Of a DNA stretch of 64,000 bases, positions 12,359 through 22,422 are shown in pieces. The notes beneath the pieces are model-generated. The model saw nothing but the letters and a program-made list of their open reading frames with translations, did no database searches and was not told the origin of the DNA. Every line of letters starts with the position of its first letter. Positions within the stretch are counted from its first letter, which is position 1. Origin of the DNA: Pantoea sp. Eser (lineage in GTDB: Bacteria > Pseudomonadota > Gammaproteobacteria > Enterobacterales > Enterobacteriaceae); NCBI GenBank assembly GCA_009830035.1, contig SZZY01000005.1, positions 1-64,000 of the forward strand, written 5' to 3'. A program made the position numbers and the translations under genes.

Positions 12359-13470
12359 ATGACTCTGGATATCTATAACTTATTTATTTGTGAGCTTTAC
12401 GTGTTGGGGTTTTTAAGCATCATCATGGTATTTGCCTGGATGGGATCGCAATACGATCGCGTGCTGGGTTTTACCTGTCTGTCGCTGGTTTTTACCCTGG
12501 TGGCGGTATTTTTCAGCAGCCTGCGCAGCAGCGGCCTGCAGTTCTTGCCGGTTGCCGCCGGCAATGTGCTGGTGATGCTGGCCTACGGTTACTGAATGCC
12601 TTTCGATTATTCTGCGGCAAAAAGATTGGCACTGGCTGGCTACTTGGCGCGTTACTGTGGGCAATTCTCTGCTGTTTCCCGAGCTTCTATTACACGGGTA
12701 CTGGTGCTGTGCATCGCCTGTATTGCCTGCACCGCGGCGCTGATCCATCTACTATGGCTGGCGCGTGACTCGCTGAAAGTGACCTTCTGGCCCGCGCAGC
12801 TGCTGCTGTGGATCCATCTGCTGTTTCATCTGGCGCGCATCTGGCTGGACAACGCGATACCGACCCGCCTGCACGGTGCGATTGGCGGTTCAGGCTTTTC
12901 GGTGTTCGTGGTTCTGGAGTCGATTCTGTTTGTCATCGGCCTGACCTTCACTATTCTGGCGATGGTCAATGAACGTCCCCAGATTGCCTATAAATACGCG
13001 TCGTTGCACGATCCGCTGACCAGCGTCTGGAACCGTCGGGCACTGTTTAGCGAGGCGGAAAAAATGGTGGCGTGCTGCCGTCGGCACAACCGCCCTTTCA
13101 GCGCCGTGCTGTTCGATCGGGACCACTTTAAAACTATTAATGACCGGTTTGGTCATCATCAGGGCGACCTGATTCTGATCGACTTTTGCCGCCTGATGGA
13201 CATTTTGCCCGATTGGGCGGAGAGGAGTTCGCCGCGATTGTTGCGCTCGGTGAGCAGGATGCGCAGGCGTGGTGTGAAGCGATCCGCATGGCGGTCTGTC
13301 AGTCGCAGCCCAGTGCCGTTGGCTACACGGCCAGCATTGGATTTGCTACTGCCAGCCACCGCCATCAGAACTTTGAGGGTTTACTGGCGCTGGTGGATGA
13401 GGCGCTTTATCGCGCCAAAGCCCAGCGGCAGAAACCGCACGGAACAGCAGCCGATGCCGGCGCTGGTTAT
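12359..13470 (+). pseudogene. Membrane GGDEF diguanylate cyclase, multiply frameshifted
   Basis: Fragments in alternating frames form one membrane-anchored GGDEF protein. An N-terminal multi-helix sensor starts MTLDIYNLFICELY at 12359 and stops at a TGA at 12593. Membrane-like sequence resumes in another frame (GKKIGTGWLLGALLW), then in a third (TAALIHLLWLARDS). The GGDEF domain follows: HDPLTSVWNRRALF, FDRDHFKTINDRFGHHQGD, and after another shift with a short deletion the signature RLGGEEFA and DEALYRAKAQ. Such enzymes make c-di-GMP. With at least three lesions it is dead. It occupies the place of dauA (ychM) in E. coli, between prs and ychH. Its 3' end abuts ychH. Confidence 0.85.
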
Positions 13471-13746
13471 TTAGTGATGGGTATGATGCGACCGGCGGCA
13501 GCGTTTATCGTAGTGACCCAGCCAGTAATAACGGTCTTCCACTTTTTCCCGTCCGCTAACGCATGCGCCCACCAGCCACAGCAGCGCACCGATAAAAATG
13601 CTGAACATCGCGCCGTGCGCCAGAAACTGTGGCAGATGAAGCGAAGGGAGCTGGTTAACAATAGAATAACCGACGCCCAGTACCATGGTAAGTAATCTCA
13701 GTACCATCAAGCTATTACCCGCTACGCGACAATGTTGATGTTTCAT
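13471..13746 (-). CDS. ychH: YchH stress-induced inner-membrane protein
   Basis: A 91-residue protein with two hydrophobic helices, very similar along its length to E. coli YchH (92 residues): GVGYSIVNQLP, HGAMFSIFIGALLWL and the C-terminal RYYWLGHYDKRCRRS. YchH is a stress-responsive inner-membrane protein whose mechanism is not known. In E. coli it also lies beside pth, divergent from it. Start ATG follows GGAGGTGCAGG. The 270-base spacer to pth holds the divergent promoters. Confidence 0.93.
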   Translation of the reverse strand: MKHQHCRVAGNSLMVLRLLTMVLGVGYSIVNQLPSLHLPQFLAHGAMFSIFIGALLWLVGACVSGREKVEDRYYWLGHYDKRCRRSHHTHH

Positions 13747-14015
13747 CCTGCACCTCCATCCTTATGACCTTATGAGCCAATATAAAACCGCACACAATGT
13801 TAAGTTATCATAAGTTTAGGCAACGGCTGACGGCGACGTTGCAGGACGGATCACACAACCGGTATAAACTTTAGGCTGGATCTGTGGGCAGCTTGTTGAT
13901 TTAGATGAAAAATGATTAGTCACCGGACTGAATCAATTTAACCCTATGCGCTTTGTCATCTCGCCTGTGGCGAAGTAAACTAACGCCCTTTGGCAATAAC
14001 AGCAGAATATTCATT

Positions 14016-14603
14016 GTGAGCAGCATTAAACTGATTGTGGGTCTTGCCAATCCAGGCGCTGAATATGCCGCCACGCGCCATAATGCCGGTGCCTGGTATC
14101 TGGATTTACTGGCCGGGCGCCACAATCAGTCACTGAAAGAGGAAGGCAAATTCTTCGGCTATACCGCCCGACTGGCGATCGCCGGAGAAGATGCGCGCTT
14201 GCTGGTGCCGACCACCTTTATGAACCTGAGCGGTAAAGCGGTAGCCGCAATGGCGACCTTCTATCGCATTGCGCCGGAAGAGATTCTGGTGGCGCACGAT
14301 GAACTCGATTTGCCGCCGGGCGTGGCGAAGTTTAAGCAAGGCGGCGGACACGGTGGCCACAACGGGCTGAAGGACATCATCAGTAAGCTGGGCAACAACA
14401 ACAATTTTCACCGTCTGCGCATCGGCATCGGCCATCCTGGCGATCGCAATAAGGTGACCGGATTTGTGCTGGGCAAACCGCCCGCCAGCGAGCAGAAGCT
14501 GATTGATGACGCCATTGATGAAGCGGCGCGCTGCACTGAACTGTGGCTGAAAGAGGATCGCATCAAGGCGATGAACCGGCTGCACGCTTTCAAGCCTGCT
14601 TAA
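14016..14603 (+). CDS. pth: Peptidyl-tRNA hydrolase
   Basis: Pth cleaves peptidyl-tRNA released from stalled ribosomes. The best start is GTG 14016, giving [19 protein letters not shown] and 195 residues (194 in E. coli); a longer open frame extends upstream without support. Catalytic and substrate residues are visible: RHNAG with the catalytic His, [18 protein letters not shown], and [10 protein letters not shown]. Pth and ychF are adjacent and co-directional, as in E. coli. Confidence 0.96.
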   Translation: MSSIKLIVGLANPGAEYAATRHNAGAWYLDLLAGRHNQSLKEEGKFFGYTARLAIAGEDARLLVPTTFMNLSGKAVAAMATFYRIAPEEILVAHDELDLPPGVAKFKQGGGHGGHNGLKDIISKLGNNNNFHRLRIGIGHPGDRNKVTGFVLGKPPASEQKLIDDAIDEAARCTELWLKEDRIKAMNRLHAFKPA

Positions 14604-14711
14604 TCGCCCGAATCGTCGCGATTCTGTGTATAATGCGCGAAATTTTTCATTTCGTCTCCAACAGCCCGCCGCCGGGCGAGCTGTTCATCCAGTTATAAAG
14701 GGTATCAAACC

Positions 14712-15803
14712 ATGGGATTCAAATGCGGTATTGTGGGCCTGCCGAACGTCGGTAAATCCACTCTGTTCAACGCGCTGACTAAAGCGGGTATCGAAGCGGC
14801 TAATTTCCCCTTCTGCACCATTGAGCCCAACACTGGCGTGGTGCCGATGCCTGACCTGCGTCTCGACCAGCTGTCTGAGATTGTTAAACCGCAGCGCGTA
14901 GTGCCGACTACCATGGAATTCGTCGACATCGCCGGTCTGGTAAAGGGCGCGTCGAAAGGTGAAGGTCTGGGTAACCAGTTCCTGACCAACATCCGTGAAA
15001 CCGAAGCGATCGGCCATGTGGTGCGCTGCTTTGAAAACGACAACATCATTCACGTTGCGGGCAAAGTTAACCCGGCTGAAGATATTGACGTGATCAACAC
15101 CGAACTGGCACTGTCCGATCTCGATACCTGTGAACGTGCGATTCAGCGCGTGCAGAAGAAAGCCAAAGTCGGCGATAAAGACGCTAAAGCCGAGCTGGCT
15201 GCGCTGGAGAAATGCCTGCCGCATCTGTCTGAAGCCGGTATGCTGCGTTCGCTGGATCTGGATGCTGATGAGAAAGCGGCGATTCGCTATCTGAGCTTCC
15301 TGACGCTGAAGCCGACCATGTATATCGCTAACGTCAATGAAGACGGTTTTGAGAACAACCCGTATCTTGATCAGGTGCGTGCCATCGCCGAAGCAGAAGG
15401 TTCCGTGGTGGTGCCAGTGTGCGCCGCTGTTGAATCAGATATCGCTGAGCTGGAAGATGAAGATCGTGACGAATTCATGGCGGAACTGGGACTGGAAGAA
15501 CCGGGCCTGAACCGTGTGATCCGCGCCGGATACTCCCTGCTGAACCTGCAAACCTACTTCACCGCAGGCGTGAAAGAAGTGCGCGCGTGGACCATCCCGG
15601 TTGGCGCTACTGCCCCACAGGCAGCCGGTAAAATCCACACCGACTTTGAGAAAGGCTTTATCCGCGCCCAGACCATCGCCGTTGAAGACTTTATCGCCTA
15701 TAAAGGTGAGCAAGGTGCGAAAGAAGCCGGCAAAATGCGTTCAGAAGGGAAAGAGTACATCGTGAAAGATGGCGATGTGATGAACTTCCTGTTTAACGTC
15801 TAA
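14712..15803 (+). CDS. ychF: Redox-responsive ATPase YchF
   Basis: YchF (OLA1 family) is an Obg-related P-loop protein that prefers ATP to GTP and binds ribosomes. It is 363 residues, as in E. coli. The P-loop is GLPNVGKST; the G3-like motif [10 protein letters not shown] follows. The unusual NVNEDG replaces the classical NKxD specificity motif, as expected for an ATP-specific member. The C-terminal TGS domain ends [20 protein letters not shown]. Start ATG follows AAAGGGTATCAAACC. Intact. Confidence 0.97.
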   Translation: MGFKCGIVGLPNVGKSTLFNALTKAGIEAANFPFCTIEPNTGVVPMPDLRLDQLSEIVKPQRVVPTTMEFVDIAGLVKGASKGEGLGNQFLTNIRETEAIGHVVRCFENDNIIHVAGKVNPAEDIDVINTELALSDLDTCERAIQRVQKKAKVGDKDAKAELAALEKCLPHLSEAGMLRSLDLDADEKAAIRYLSFLTLKPTMYIANVNEDGFENNPYLDQVRAIAEAEGSVVVPVCAAVESDIAELEDEDRDEFMAELGLEEPGLNRVIRAGYSLLNLQTYFTAGVKEVRAWTIPVGATAPQAAGKIHTDFEKGFIRAQTIAVEDFIAYKGEQGAKEAGKMRSEGKEYIVKDGDVMNFLFNV

Positions 15804-15860
15804 ATAAAGTTTATTGTCTCATGTGATTTACTGAATCTTATGGAGGCTGATAGGCATTAT

Positions 15861-15887
15861 AAAATCCACGCAGTTGCGTGGATTTTT
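15861..15887 (+). terminator. Terminator downstream of ychF
   Basis: AAAATCCACGC and GCGTGGATTTT pair around a short loop and run into T residues. It marks the end of the conserved block; the sequence beyond is AT-rich and unlike its neighbours. Confidence 0.8.
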
Positions 15888-16047
15888 GTTTTCATAGAGT
15901 CTCAACTCATCTCGTAACAACGTAGTGAAAATGAGCACATGGATAAGTACAACATTCTACCAGGAAAAATATTGAATTAAAATCCAAGAAACTGAAGGAA
16001 GAATTATCTAACTTTGGTGATGGAGAACATGTTCATAAAAAAGAAGT

Positions 16048-16251
16048 ATGATTAAAAAGGAGCTTCATCGTATTTTCTCAGATGAAGTTTCAGCACTAAA
16101 GATAAAAGTCTCTAAAGAGGATAAATATTCAGACCTATACTCTATTAATTCATTTACATATAAAGGCGTTGAACTACATAAAATAATAATAGCCTATAAT
16201 ACTTCGTTATATAAACTGGTCGTAAAACTAGCACAGACACATATTGATTGA
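16048..16251 (+). CDS. Small AT-rich hypothetical protein
   Basis: A 67-residue open frame (MIKKELHRIFSDEV...) with strongly AT-rich codon use and coding-like amino-acid composition. An AAAAAAGAAG run precedes the ATG, but there is no strong ribosome site. I do not recognise it. It may be the remnant of a larger gene, because the bases from 15940 also translate to protein-like stretches (KSKKLKEELSNFGDGEHVHKKEV) in another frame. Confidence 0.35.
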   Translation: MIKKELHRIFSDEVSALKIKVSKEDKYSDLYSINSFTYKGVELHKIIIAYNTSLYKLVVKLAQTHID

Positions 16252-16692
16252 TGCAACTTTCAAAGAATACATTGATGCAGCAAGCAGACTGACCGTTTTG
16301 AAGTTCTTATCACATAACAATGAAGCCCTGTAATCAGACATTTATACCCATTACTAAATACAATGATGATGAATGAAAGTAAAATAATGAACTGTATAAT
16401 ATCAAAAAAATCAACAAAACCTTTTTTTATGACAAGGCAAAATGTATATTTATAGGAGATTCTCAGAAAGAGCGCTCATTACTGAGCAATGCCCCTTTCA
16501 CAAAATAATCAGTTCTGGATTATGCTTCAAGCCTACTGATGGGAGTGGACCAGTAACTAAAATAAGGGTGTTATACCCAATAAATCTACATCTTGTAATT
16601 TATTGGGTTTAGATCTCTTAACTTGAGGGGGGTTATAATTCAAATATAAATTGACACTGACATCGCTCACTTGACTTGGTAGAATATTTAAG
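16252..16692. other. AT-rich non-coding stretch
   Basis: No convincing gene. An 11-base inverted repeat (ACCCAATAAAT ... ATTTATTGGGT, 16575-16608) forms a strong hairpin and may be a terminator or the end of an element. The base composition is much more AT-rich than the ychF block, suggesting transferred DNA. Confidence 0.4.
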
Positions 16693-16713
16693 TTGAAAAC
16701 TGGGGGGATATTC

Positions 16714-16902
16714 ATGGATAAAAGATATCAAGTGTTTGTGAGTTCTAGTTTTAATGACTTACAAGAGGAGCATAGTAACGTTATACAATCTCTCATGAAA
16801 ATGGGCTGTATCCCTGCGGGGAGGGCACATTTCCCTTCAATTGATGAGGAACAATGGGACTTTATCAAAAAAATTGTTGTGGTTGGGCAACTTGCCAGTT
16901 AG
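16714..16902 (+). pseudogene. DUF4062 protein, N-terminal fragment
   Basis: Starts [19 protein letters not shown] after a GGGGGGAT ribosome site and continues through [24 protein letters not shown]. This is the N-terminal DUF4062 fold, a TIR/SEFIR-like alpha/beta domain found at the start of much larger proteins, some of which are defence-associated. After IKKI the sequence loses similarity and stops at 62 residues, so the rest is deleted. A partial gene in an AT-rich island next to an integrase remnant. Confidence 0.7.
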
Positions 16903-16944
16903 AGCGTTACTGGTAGATTGTCTTAGCTGCTAAGGAAATAAACT

Positions 16945-17254
16945 ATGCCATTTGATATCGACAAAGAAGCACTTCGGGCCTCAGTATTCAAACAGCACTA
17001 TATTCCTGCTATTGAGTCTATAGGAAAAATTGGGCGTTACTGGTTTGGAGGAACACGGCAGGCTGCCTCAATGGTGGCATCCTTATTAAGAGAAAGTGAG
17101 ATGTCGATCATCTTACATAATGCACCAACCCCGCTGGGAATTCGTGGTTTACCTGGTAGAAAGTGACGTCAATAACGATGATTTAGATATAATTGCGCTT
17201 CATCGACATAAGCTGATTGAGCAAGGTGTTGCAGAGCGGGATTTACCTCTTTAG
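16945..17254 (+). pseudogene. Hypothetical protein, frameshifted
   Basis: The frame from ATG 16945 (MPFDIDKEALRASVFKQHYIP...) has a ribosome site TAAGGAAAT and reads as a helical soluble protein. It loses sense at about 17135, where LGIRGLPGRK ends in TGA. Shifting one base gives EFVVYLVESDVNNDD ... ERDLPL to the TAG at 17252. The whole would be about 103 residues. I do not recognise the family. Confidence 0.45.
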
Positions 17255-17269
17255 ACCACCACCAACACT

Positions 17270-17500
17270 TCAATCGCTGCGATGCTTTGACTTTACTTCA
17301 TCATCACGACAGTGATAGCACGCAGTGGTTGATATGTCGCTATGGCCTGCCAGCTGGCTTACGGTGTTGATATCCACGCCCTGCTCCAACAAACGGGTGA
17401 TGAAGTTGCGCCGCATGTCATGCGGGGTAAAACGTGTAATGCCTGACGTTTGCTGTAACTGCGCCAGAATACCCGTATCCCGTTTAACGCGAAACCCCAT
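17270..17500 (-). pseudogene. Tyrosine recombinase/integrase, C-terminal fragment
   Basis: The reading frame contains the C-terminal part of a phage-type tyrosine recombinase: TPHDMRRNFITRLLEQG (box II region with HxxR), LAGHSDISTT, and the nucleophile region TACYHCRDD, where the Tyr is kept. The N-terminal DNA-binding and core domains are absent. It marks the edge of a decayed mobile element between ychF and the T6SS remnant. Some related residues continue upstream in another frame (PIGRSIKWGF), so a frameshift is also likely. Confidence 0.8.
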
Positions 17501-17695
17501 TTAATTGATCTGCCGATAGGTATTTTTTCCATATCACCATTCCTATATAAATAACATAACAGGTCAAGATTCGGCACACTGCTCAGCAGGATCGCACTGA
17601 TGCCGTCAACAGCGCTGGCCGGAACGGCACTTACAGTCTGAGGTGTCCGAGATGGACGTAGTAACCACTGAATCTACTCAATACCCGGAGACGGC

Positions 17696-19069
17696 TCAGA
17701 ATGAGTTTGCCGTGGTCTCTCTTTCTTTTTCCATCATCAGCGCATAGGCCTGCGCACGCAGATGCTGTTCAGCTTGCTGGATTTGCTGCTGGCTGGCAGG
17801 TGAATCATCGGGCTGAAGATGAATGAGCCGCAACTGTTCTTCTGCCGGTACTGTCTGTCGGAAATGGGTCATCATGTCGAAGACCGCTGTTTTCAGTTCG
17901 CTGACCGTTAAATAGTTACCGCGTTTCTTATCCAACGCATTCAGTCTGTCGGCCAGGTGCTGTAATTCCGTCATGCCCTGATGCCAGCCGCTAATTGCCT
18001 CAACCGGCAAAGCAGCAGCATTCATCTGCTGCTGCAACTGCAGCGTCATCAGTGCGCGCGACTTTTCCGGCCACAGTATCTGAGCTTGTTTCACAAGTTG
18101 ATGGCTGTAAGCAGTCGTCCAGTCCGGCGGTAACTGACTGAGACGGGCGAGCTGCTGCTGCGTCGCGGTAAACAGTGCTTCAGGCAGAGGGGCTTGCTGA
18201 CGAAGCTCCTCAAGCTGCCTGGGCGAGAGTCCCGAAGGTAAAACCGTCAGCGATGAAGCCAGCTGCGCATGCAGCGGATCCGAACGCTGTAAAGCCTGCC
18301 AGCCCCATAGCGCAACGCTGACTGCCACCAGCATGGTAAACATCCCCAGCGCAAACGGCTTCCATAACGTTGCAGCCGGGATTGTGGTCAGCTTCTCCAC
18401 TTCAGGCTTATGTTCCGGCGGCACCTGACGGAGCCCTTTAACCTCGCTATCCGACAGGTCTGTTTCTGGAACCGAAGCCGCTGAGTTCCCGATATTGGTG
18501 AAATCTGCTTCGGGCTCGCTATCAGCGACTGAACCGGCTAAGCCCTCGTTGTTTTTCAGCCTGGCTACGGAGTGCTGTATCAGGCTGTGCAAGGCATTCA
18601 ACTGGCTTAGAGGGTTAAGCTCCCGTCGCTGTAGCACAGCCTCCAAGCGGGTCAGCTGTTGTTCAGCAAGATAAAGCGCGCTGTAATCGCTGGCACTGAG
18701 CGAGAAGGTTTGCAGCAGCTGTTGAATCCGCTGACTGAGATTGCTCAGCATCTCCAGACGTACCGGTACAGACTGCGGCCAGAAGGTATTCCACTGATGG
18801 TTAATCAGCGCCTCCAGCAGCGACAACCCCTCGTTTAAACCGGCTAGCCCGCCCAGATGCGTACGCGCCAGCGTATACCACGCCGCCGACTGCAACTCTA
18901 CGCCATTATGCTCAAACAATGCCACACAGCGCTTTTCAACATAACTCCAGTTCACATCGGGCCGGGCAGGATGAGTGAGTTTAGCCAATTCATTGCGCAG
19001 GGCGGCGTAACTAGCAAAGGCGCGCGGATCGCTGCCGGTTTTCAGGCGGCGGTCGGATAAATTTGTCAT
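17696..19069 (-). CDS. VasL-like type VI secretion protein (ImpA N-domain)
   Basis: A 457-residue protein with an N-terminal ImpA_N/TssA-like region: RTHLGGLAGLNEGLSLLEALI and QWNTFWPQ are characteristic. A central membrane helix follows (about residues 240-257, FALGMFTMLVAVSVALWGW), then a C-terminal VasL-type helical domain rich in Gln. VasL is an accessory T6SS protein related to TssA, which organises baseplate and sheath priming. The reading frame is intact, but the neighbouring T6SS genes are fused or missing, so it cannot support a working machine here. Start ATG 19069 lacks an obvious ribosome site. Confidence 0.85.
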   Translation of the reverse strand: MTNLSDRRLKTGSDPRAFASYAALRNELAKLTHPARPDVNWSYVEKRCVALFEHNGVELQSAAWYTLARTHLGGLAGLNEGLSLLEALINHQWNTFWPQSVPVRLEMLSNLSQRIQQLLQTFSLSASDYSALYLAEQQLTRLEAVLQRRELNPLSQLNALHSLIQHSVARLKNNEGLAGSVADSEPEADFTNIGNSAASVPETDLSDSEVKGLRQVPPEHKPEVEKLTTIPAATLWKPFALGMFTMLVAVSVALWGWQALQRSDPLHAQLASSLTVLPSGLSPRQLEELRQQAPLPEALFTATQQQLARLSQLPPDWTTAYSHQLVKQAQILWPEKSRALMTLQLQQQMNAAALPVEAISGWHQGMTELQHLADRLNALDKKRGNYLTVSELKTAVFDMMTHFRQTVPAEEQLRLIHLQPDDSPASQQQIQQAEQHLRAQAYALMMEKERETTANSF

Positions 19070-19110
19070 GAAGATAAACTCAACGGAGGGAAAAATCGTA
19101 GTGACTCAGG

Positions 19111-19986
19111 TCAGTATGTTGACGTCCTTGGCTCAAGATAGTGCTGCTGTTTCATGTGCCGGATCAGGACCCGCCCTTCAGGCATAAACTCGGTGCCATA
19201 ACGCACCAACCCGACGCCTTTGAGTTCAGCGTCAATGGCATAGCGCAGCTCACCGGGGACTTTCTGTTCCAGCAGGACAACAGTGATTTTTTTCAGACGT
19301 GGCTCATATTTGAGTAGCACAGCAGATAATGCACCCGTCAGCTCATGTGCTGTACCCGGCATCCCCCGGAGAATTCTGGTCATATCCGGCAGGCCGTAGT
19401 CTGGCAGGTGCGCCAGCGCCTGCATGCCCTCCTGAGTTTTGCCCGGCTGACGCAATACGCCGAGCAGCGCCAGAAAGCGCGATACCGGGGTTGCAATGTG
19501 GTTCGCCGTGCCGGGAATGCCCAGCCCTACCAAGCCGAGTAACGACTGTGAGATGCTGTCGGTACCGCCCGGCTCAAACGTGGCTAGGTAGGAGTATTTA
19601 CGCCAGATGCGGTAAAACTGCGTCAGGATGCGGTGGCTGAAGATATCTAGAAAGCCCTGCAGCGCGTCATGTCCTTCCCGGCGCTGGGTAATGTCATCGA
19701 GATAGGCGGTCGGCAGTGGCGAATCGACGCCGTACATCCCCATAAACGTGGCGCGGATGCGCGGTGGTTTGCGGTCATCATCCTCATCGTACGCCCTAAG
19801 CTCGCTGGGCGGAAAGCCCATCCCCGGATGCGGTACAAATCGGACCGGGTCGTCACCAAGATGGCTGGTTGAGCCCATCAGTGGCCTGTCCGGATTCGCC
19901 TTCTCCAGCAACTGGCAGAAGCGGTAAAAGTTAATGCGGTGTCCCTGTTCTACGGAGTAATAGAAACGGTTAATGCCACTGAAGAA
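19111..19986 (-). pseudogene. TssG::TssE deletion fusion (T6SS baseplate)
   Basis: The 5' part is TssG (ImpH/VasB): YSVEQGHRINFYRFCQLLE, PDRPLMGSTSHLGDDPVRF and the FSHRILTQFYRIWRKY block, a typical baseplate wedge protein. After LLGVLRQPGKTQEGMQAL the sequence changes to the end of TssE, the gp25-like baseplate subunit: HLPDYGLPDMTRILRG, KYEPRLKKI and FMPEGRVLIRHM. The two are joined in one open frame, so a deletion removed the TssG C-terminus, TssE N-terminus and anything between. The open frame begins at 19986 without a standard start codon; TTG 19911 is the first candidate. TssF is not seen. Confidence 0.8.
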
Positions 19987-19989
19987 TTA

Positions 19990-20873
19990 ATAAGAAATAC
20001 TTACCTTTAAACACCCCCTTCCCCATTCACGCTACCCGAAGACGCGAGTCAAAAATCGGGCAGATTCCATTCATCAGCGAGCATGACACCTGTTTTGAGG
20101 CTTTTCTGAAAGCGATAAATTTCTGATAATCACTCATCGACGAAGTTTAGAAACATTGGTCTGCCGATTGGAAATAAAAAGATGCAACTAAAGTTTGCCG
20201 GATTGGGTTTTAACAAAAAAATCTCATTATTCTGATTTATAAGAATTTTATCGAGAAATCCTCTACGGACATCCATGAAATAAGGGTGTACGCTAAACGA
20301 CAAATGTAACCTAGCATTTAAAATCGTATAAAGCCTCGTCACTTTCATACTTCACGTGAGACTGTAATATTAATGTAAATATGAGAGCCGGACCGCGTAC
20401 CGGTAAATGGAATGTTCATCATTGAATTTAAAGTGGAGTTTTTGTTTTTAATTAAAAATTTACTAATATTATTTTTGTACCCGAAAAGGAGGAGATGTAA
20501 CTGTTCGTCGTGGTTTATTGAGGAAGATACTGGCATCCGGGATACGGCGAAGTGATGCGGAGGGTTAGCGGCAGAGATGGCCTTATTTCGGCTGATAAGT
20601 GCGGCAATCCCCGGAGCAAGGCATAGAGCAATGGCTGGAGCAAGGCACAGAAAAGTAAGCAGCGGGACGTCTCTAGCTTCTCCACCCGGCGGGCATTGTA
20701 ATTAGGGAGCAACGGCAAAGCAAGTTTCCACCATAACATGGAGTCGCCGTTTATCCAGACCTGAAACCGCTTTAAATAAACAGATTAATGCTCAGGCCGA
20801 CAGTCAAACACCCTGTTGCCACGCCCAGCCTTAATTGCGTGCCGCCGGCAGGCGGCACGCCTCATCTACACAC
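19990..20873. other. Region without recognisable genes
   Basis: Nearly 900 bases with no convincing coding region. Short frames on the minus strand (20130-20348, 20345-20536, 20515-20739) have unnatural composition and no recognisable domains. The part at 20110-20500 is AT-rich, while 20540-20870 returns to normal GC. It probably represents scrambled remains of T6SS or effector genes between the TssG fragment and the truncated aldehyde dehydrogenase. Confidence 0.4.
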
Positions 20874-21350
20874 TCAGAAGAAACCCAGTGGCTGATAGAA
20901 ATGGTAGGCCGCGGTAAACTCATCAATCTCTGCCGCGCTGCCCTCCTGCGCCCGCACACAGCCGGCGAAATAGCGGAAATGATCGACCGCCAGCGGCATA
21001 TCGGCGGCCAGGGTTTCCCGCACCGGTTTGCCGTTATCCCAGGTCTCGTTTACCGCCATATATTCCAGATTCTGCTCCAGCCGGTCAGCTATTTTCAGCA
21101 GCAGCAATGAACGCTGTTGCGGGGAGGTTTTCCCCCAGGCATCGGCCGCAGCCGCTGCGGCGGCCACCGCATTATCCACATCCGCGCGGTCGGAACGCGG
21201 AAACTCACCTACCACTGAGCCGTTGACCGGTGAGGTATTGGTGAAGTGGTTGCCATTCACCGGCGCGACGAATTCACCATTAATAAAGTTGCCATAATTC
21301 TTTTGTAGCGTGATCAGAGAACCCTGTTCTCCGGGGGCGGCGTAACGCAT
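20874..21350 (-). pseudogene. Aldehyde dehydrogenase, N-terminal fragment
   Basis: The product starts MRYAAPGEQGSLITLQKNYGNFINGEFVAP, typical of the AldB/ExaC group of NAD(P)-dependent aldehyde dehydrogenases (about 506 residues). It continues through FPRSDRADVDNAVAAA, the WDNGKPVRETLAAD block and VDHFRYFAGC. It stops after YHFYQPLGFF, where full-length proteins continue into the NAD-binding IPWNFP motif. The catalytic Cys and Glu domains are missing. Start ATG 21350 is preceded by AAGGAGAATGACC. Only about 30 percent of the enzyme remains. Confidence 0.85.
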
Positions 21351-21582
21351 GGTCATTCTCCTTACAAGTGACGAGATGCAACAATGATGACACTTATTAT
21401 TAACATGAAGGATCATTGCCAGCCTGTCAGATCTGTCGCCCAGAAACTGTGACCGCCCCGAAGGAAAACCCGCATCGGTTGCCGCTACAGATAATTTCGA
21501 CTTTTCCCAGTTGCGCTTATAAATAAGAAACTTGTCAGCAGGATGGGGTCAATGTGAGGAAGAATTCATACTGGAGGTAAGC

Positions 21583-22020
21583 ATGCTGGCTTCGGCTTTC
21601 ACCTTAATGCGCGCTAAGGCAAACTTCGTGCATCAGTTAATCCGCAATCCGCGCGAGATGGGCAGTATTACGCCCTCATCCGATGCGCTGTGCCGCACAA
21701 TGATCGAGTCGGTGGAATGGAATAATCAGCTGCGTATCGCCGAGCTTGGCGGAGGAGACGGTGTGTTGACCCGTCGGTTACTGGAACGGATGTCACCAGA
21801 TGCCACGCTGGATGTGTTCGAAATCAGCAGTATGCTGGCGGAGAAGCTCAACGCACTGGACGATCACCGTATGACCGTACGCACCTGTTCAGCGGGGTAC
21901 CTCAACGGCCAATATGATGCGATTTTCTCCGGCCTGCCGCTGCTGTCGCTACCGCCTGCGCTGCGTGAGTCGATTTTGCGCGCGGTCTACGCGGCGCTGC
22001 GTTCGCTCCAGTCGGCATAA
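21583..22020 (+). pseudogene. Class I SAM methyltransferase, 3' end lost
   Basis: ATG 21583 with GGAGGTAAGC in front gives MLASAFTLMRAKANFVHQLIRNPREMGSITPSS, the start of phospholipid N-methyltransferase-like enzymes (about 190-200 residues). The SAM-binding motif appears as RIAELGGGDGVLTRRLLERM. The FSGLPLLSLPPALRESILR segment is also typical. After YAALRS it meets the end of the converging amidotransferase remnant and stops at residue 145, so the last strands are gone. The junction is a deletion between two convergent genes. Confidence 0.7.
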
Positions 22021-22241
22021 TCGGTGACCATCGCCCACGACCCGCTGAGGATGGCCGCAGAAATCTAGTCGAAGGCCGGAAGCGCCTCGCCCAGATGCGG
22101 ACGGACGATCAGATACTCATCAGGTTGTAGATCTAACGCGTCAATGAACCAGCGTGGTTGTTCACCAATCTGCGCGACGACGTTAGCGGGCGGGACTTCA
22201 AGCTGAATCAATGCAACGGGCAAGGTGGGCGTATGGGTCAT
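21987..22241 (-). pseudogene. Glutamine amidotransferase-like protein, N-terminal fragment
   Basis: The minus frame from ATG 22241 reads MTHTPTLPVALIQLEVPP, then WFIDALDLQPDEYLIVRPHLGE, LPAFD, an in-frame TAG (22067-22065, expected Gln), and ISAAILSGSWAMVTDYADWSER. This is the N-terminus of the class I glutamine amidotransferase (GATase1, GuaA-like) family, including the SGS-xxMV turn before the catalytic Cys. The sequence is cut off before the nucleophile and runs into the methyltransferase gene on the other strand. Nonsense plus deletion makes it a pseudogene. Confidence 0.7.
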
Positions 22242-22422
22242 ACCGAATCGGGTCCTGTTTCAGAGAGGCGTTTCGGAAAATCAGTCTGACAGCAACACGC
22301 AAAAAAGTCTTATGATTTTATTTTCCTCAGCGCGACAGAAAATTTCTAACCGCTGCTGCCTGAAATGCCCTAGTTAGTGCCATTATTAGCGAGCTAAGCA
22401 AAAAAAAGTTAAGGATATTATT

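Noticed and set aside
20130..20739. Minus-strand frames between the T6SS remnant and the aldehyde dehydrogenase
   Set aside because: No ribosome sites, no domains and odd composition; reported only as an unexplained region.
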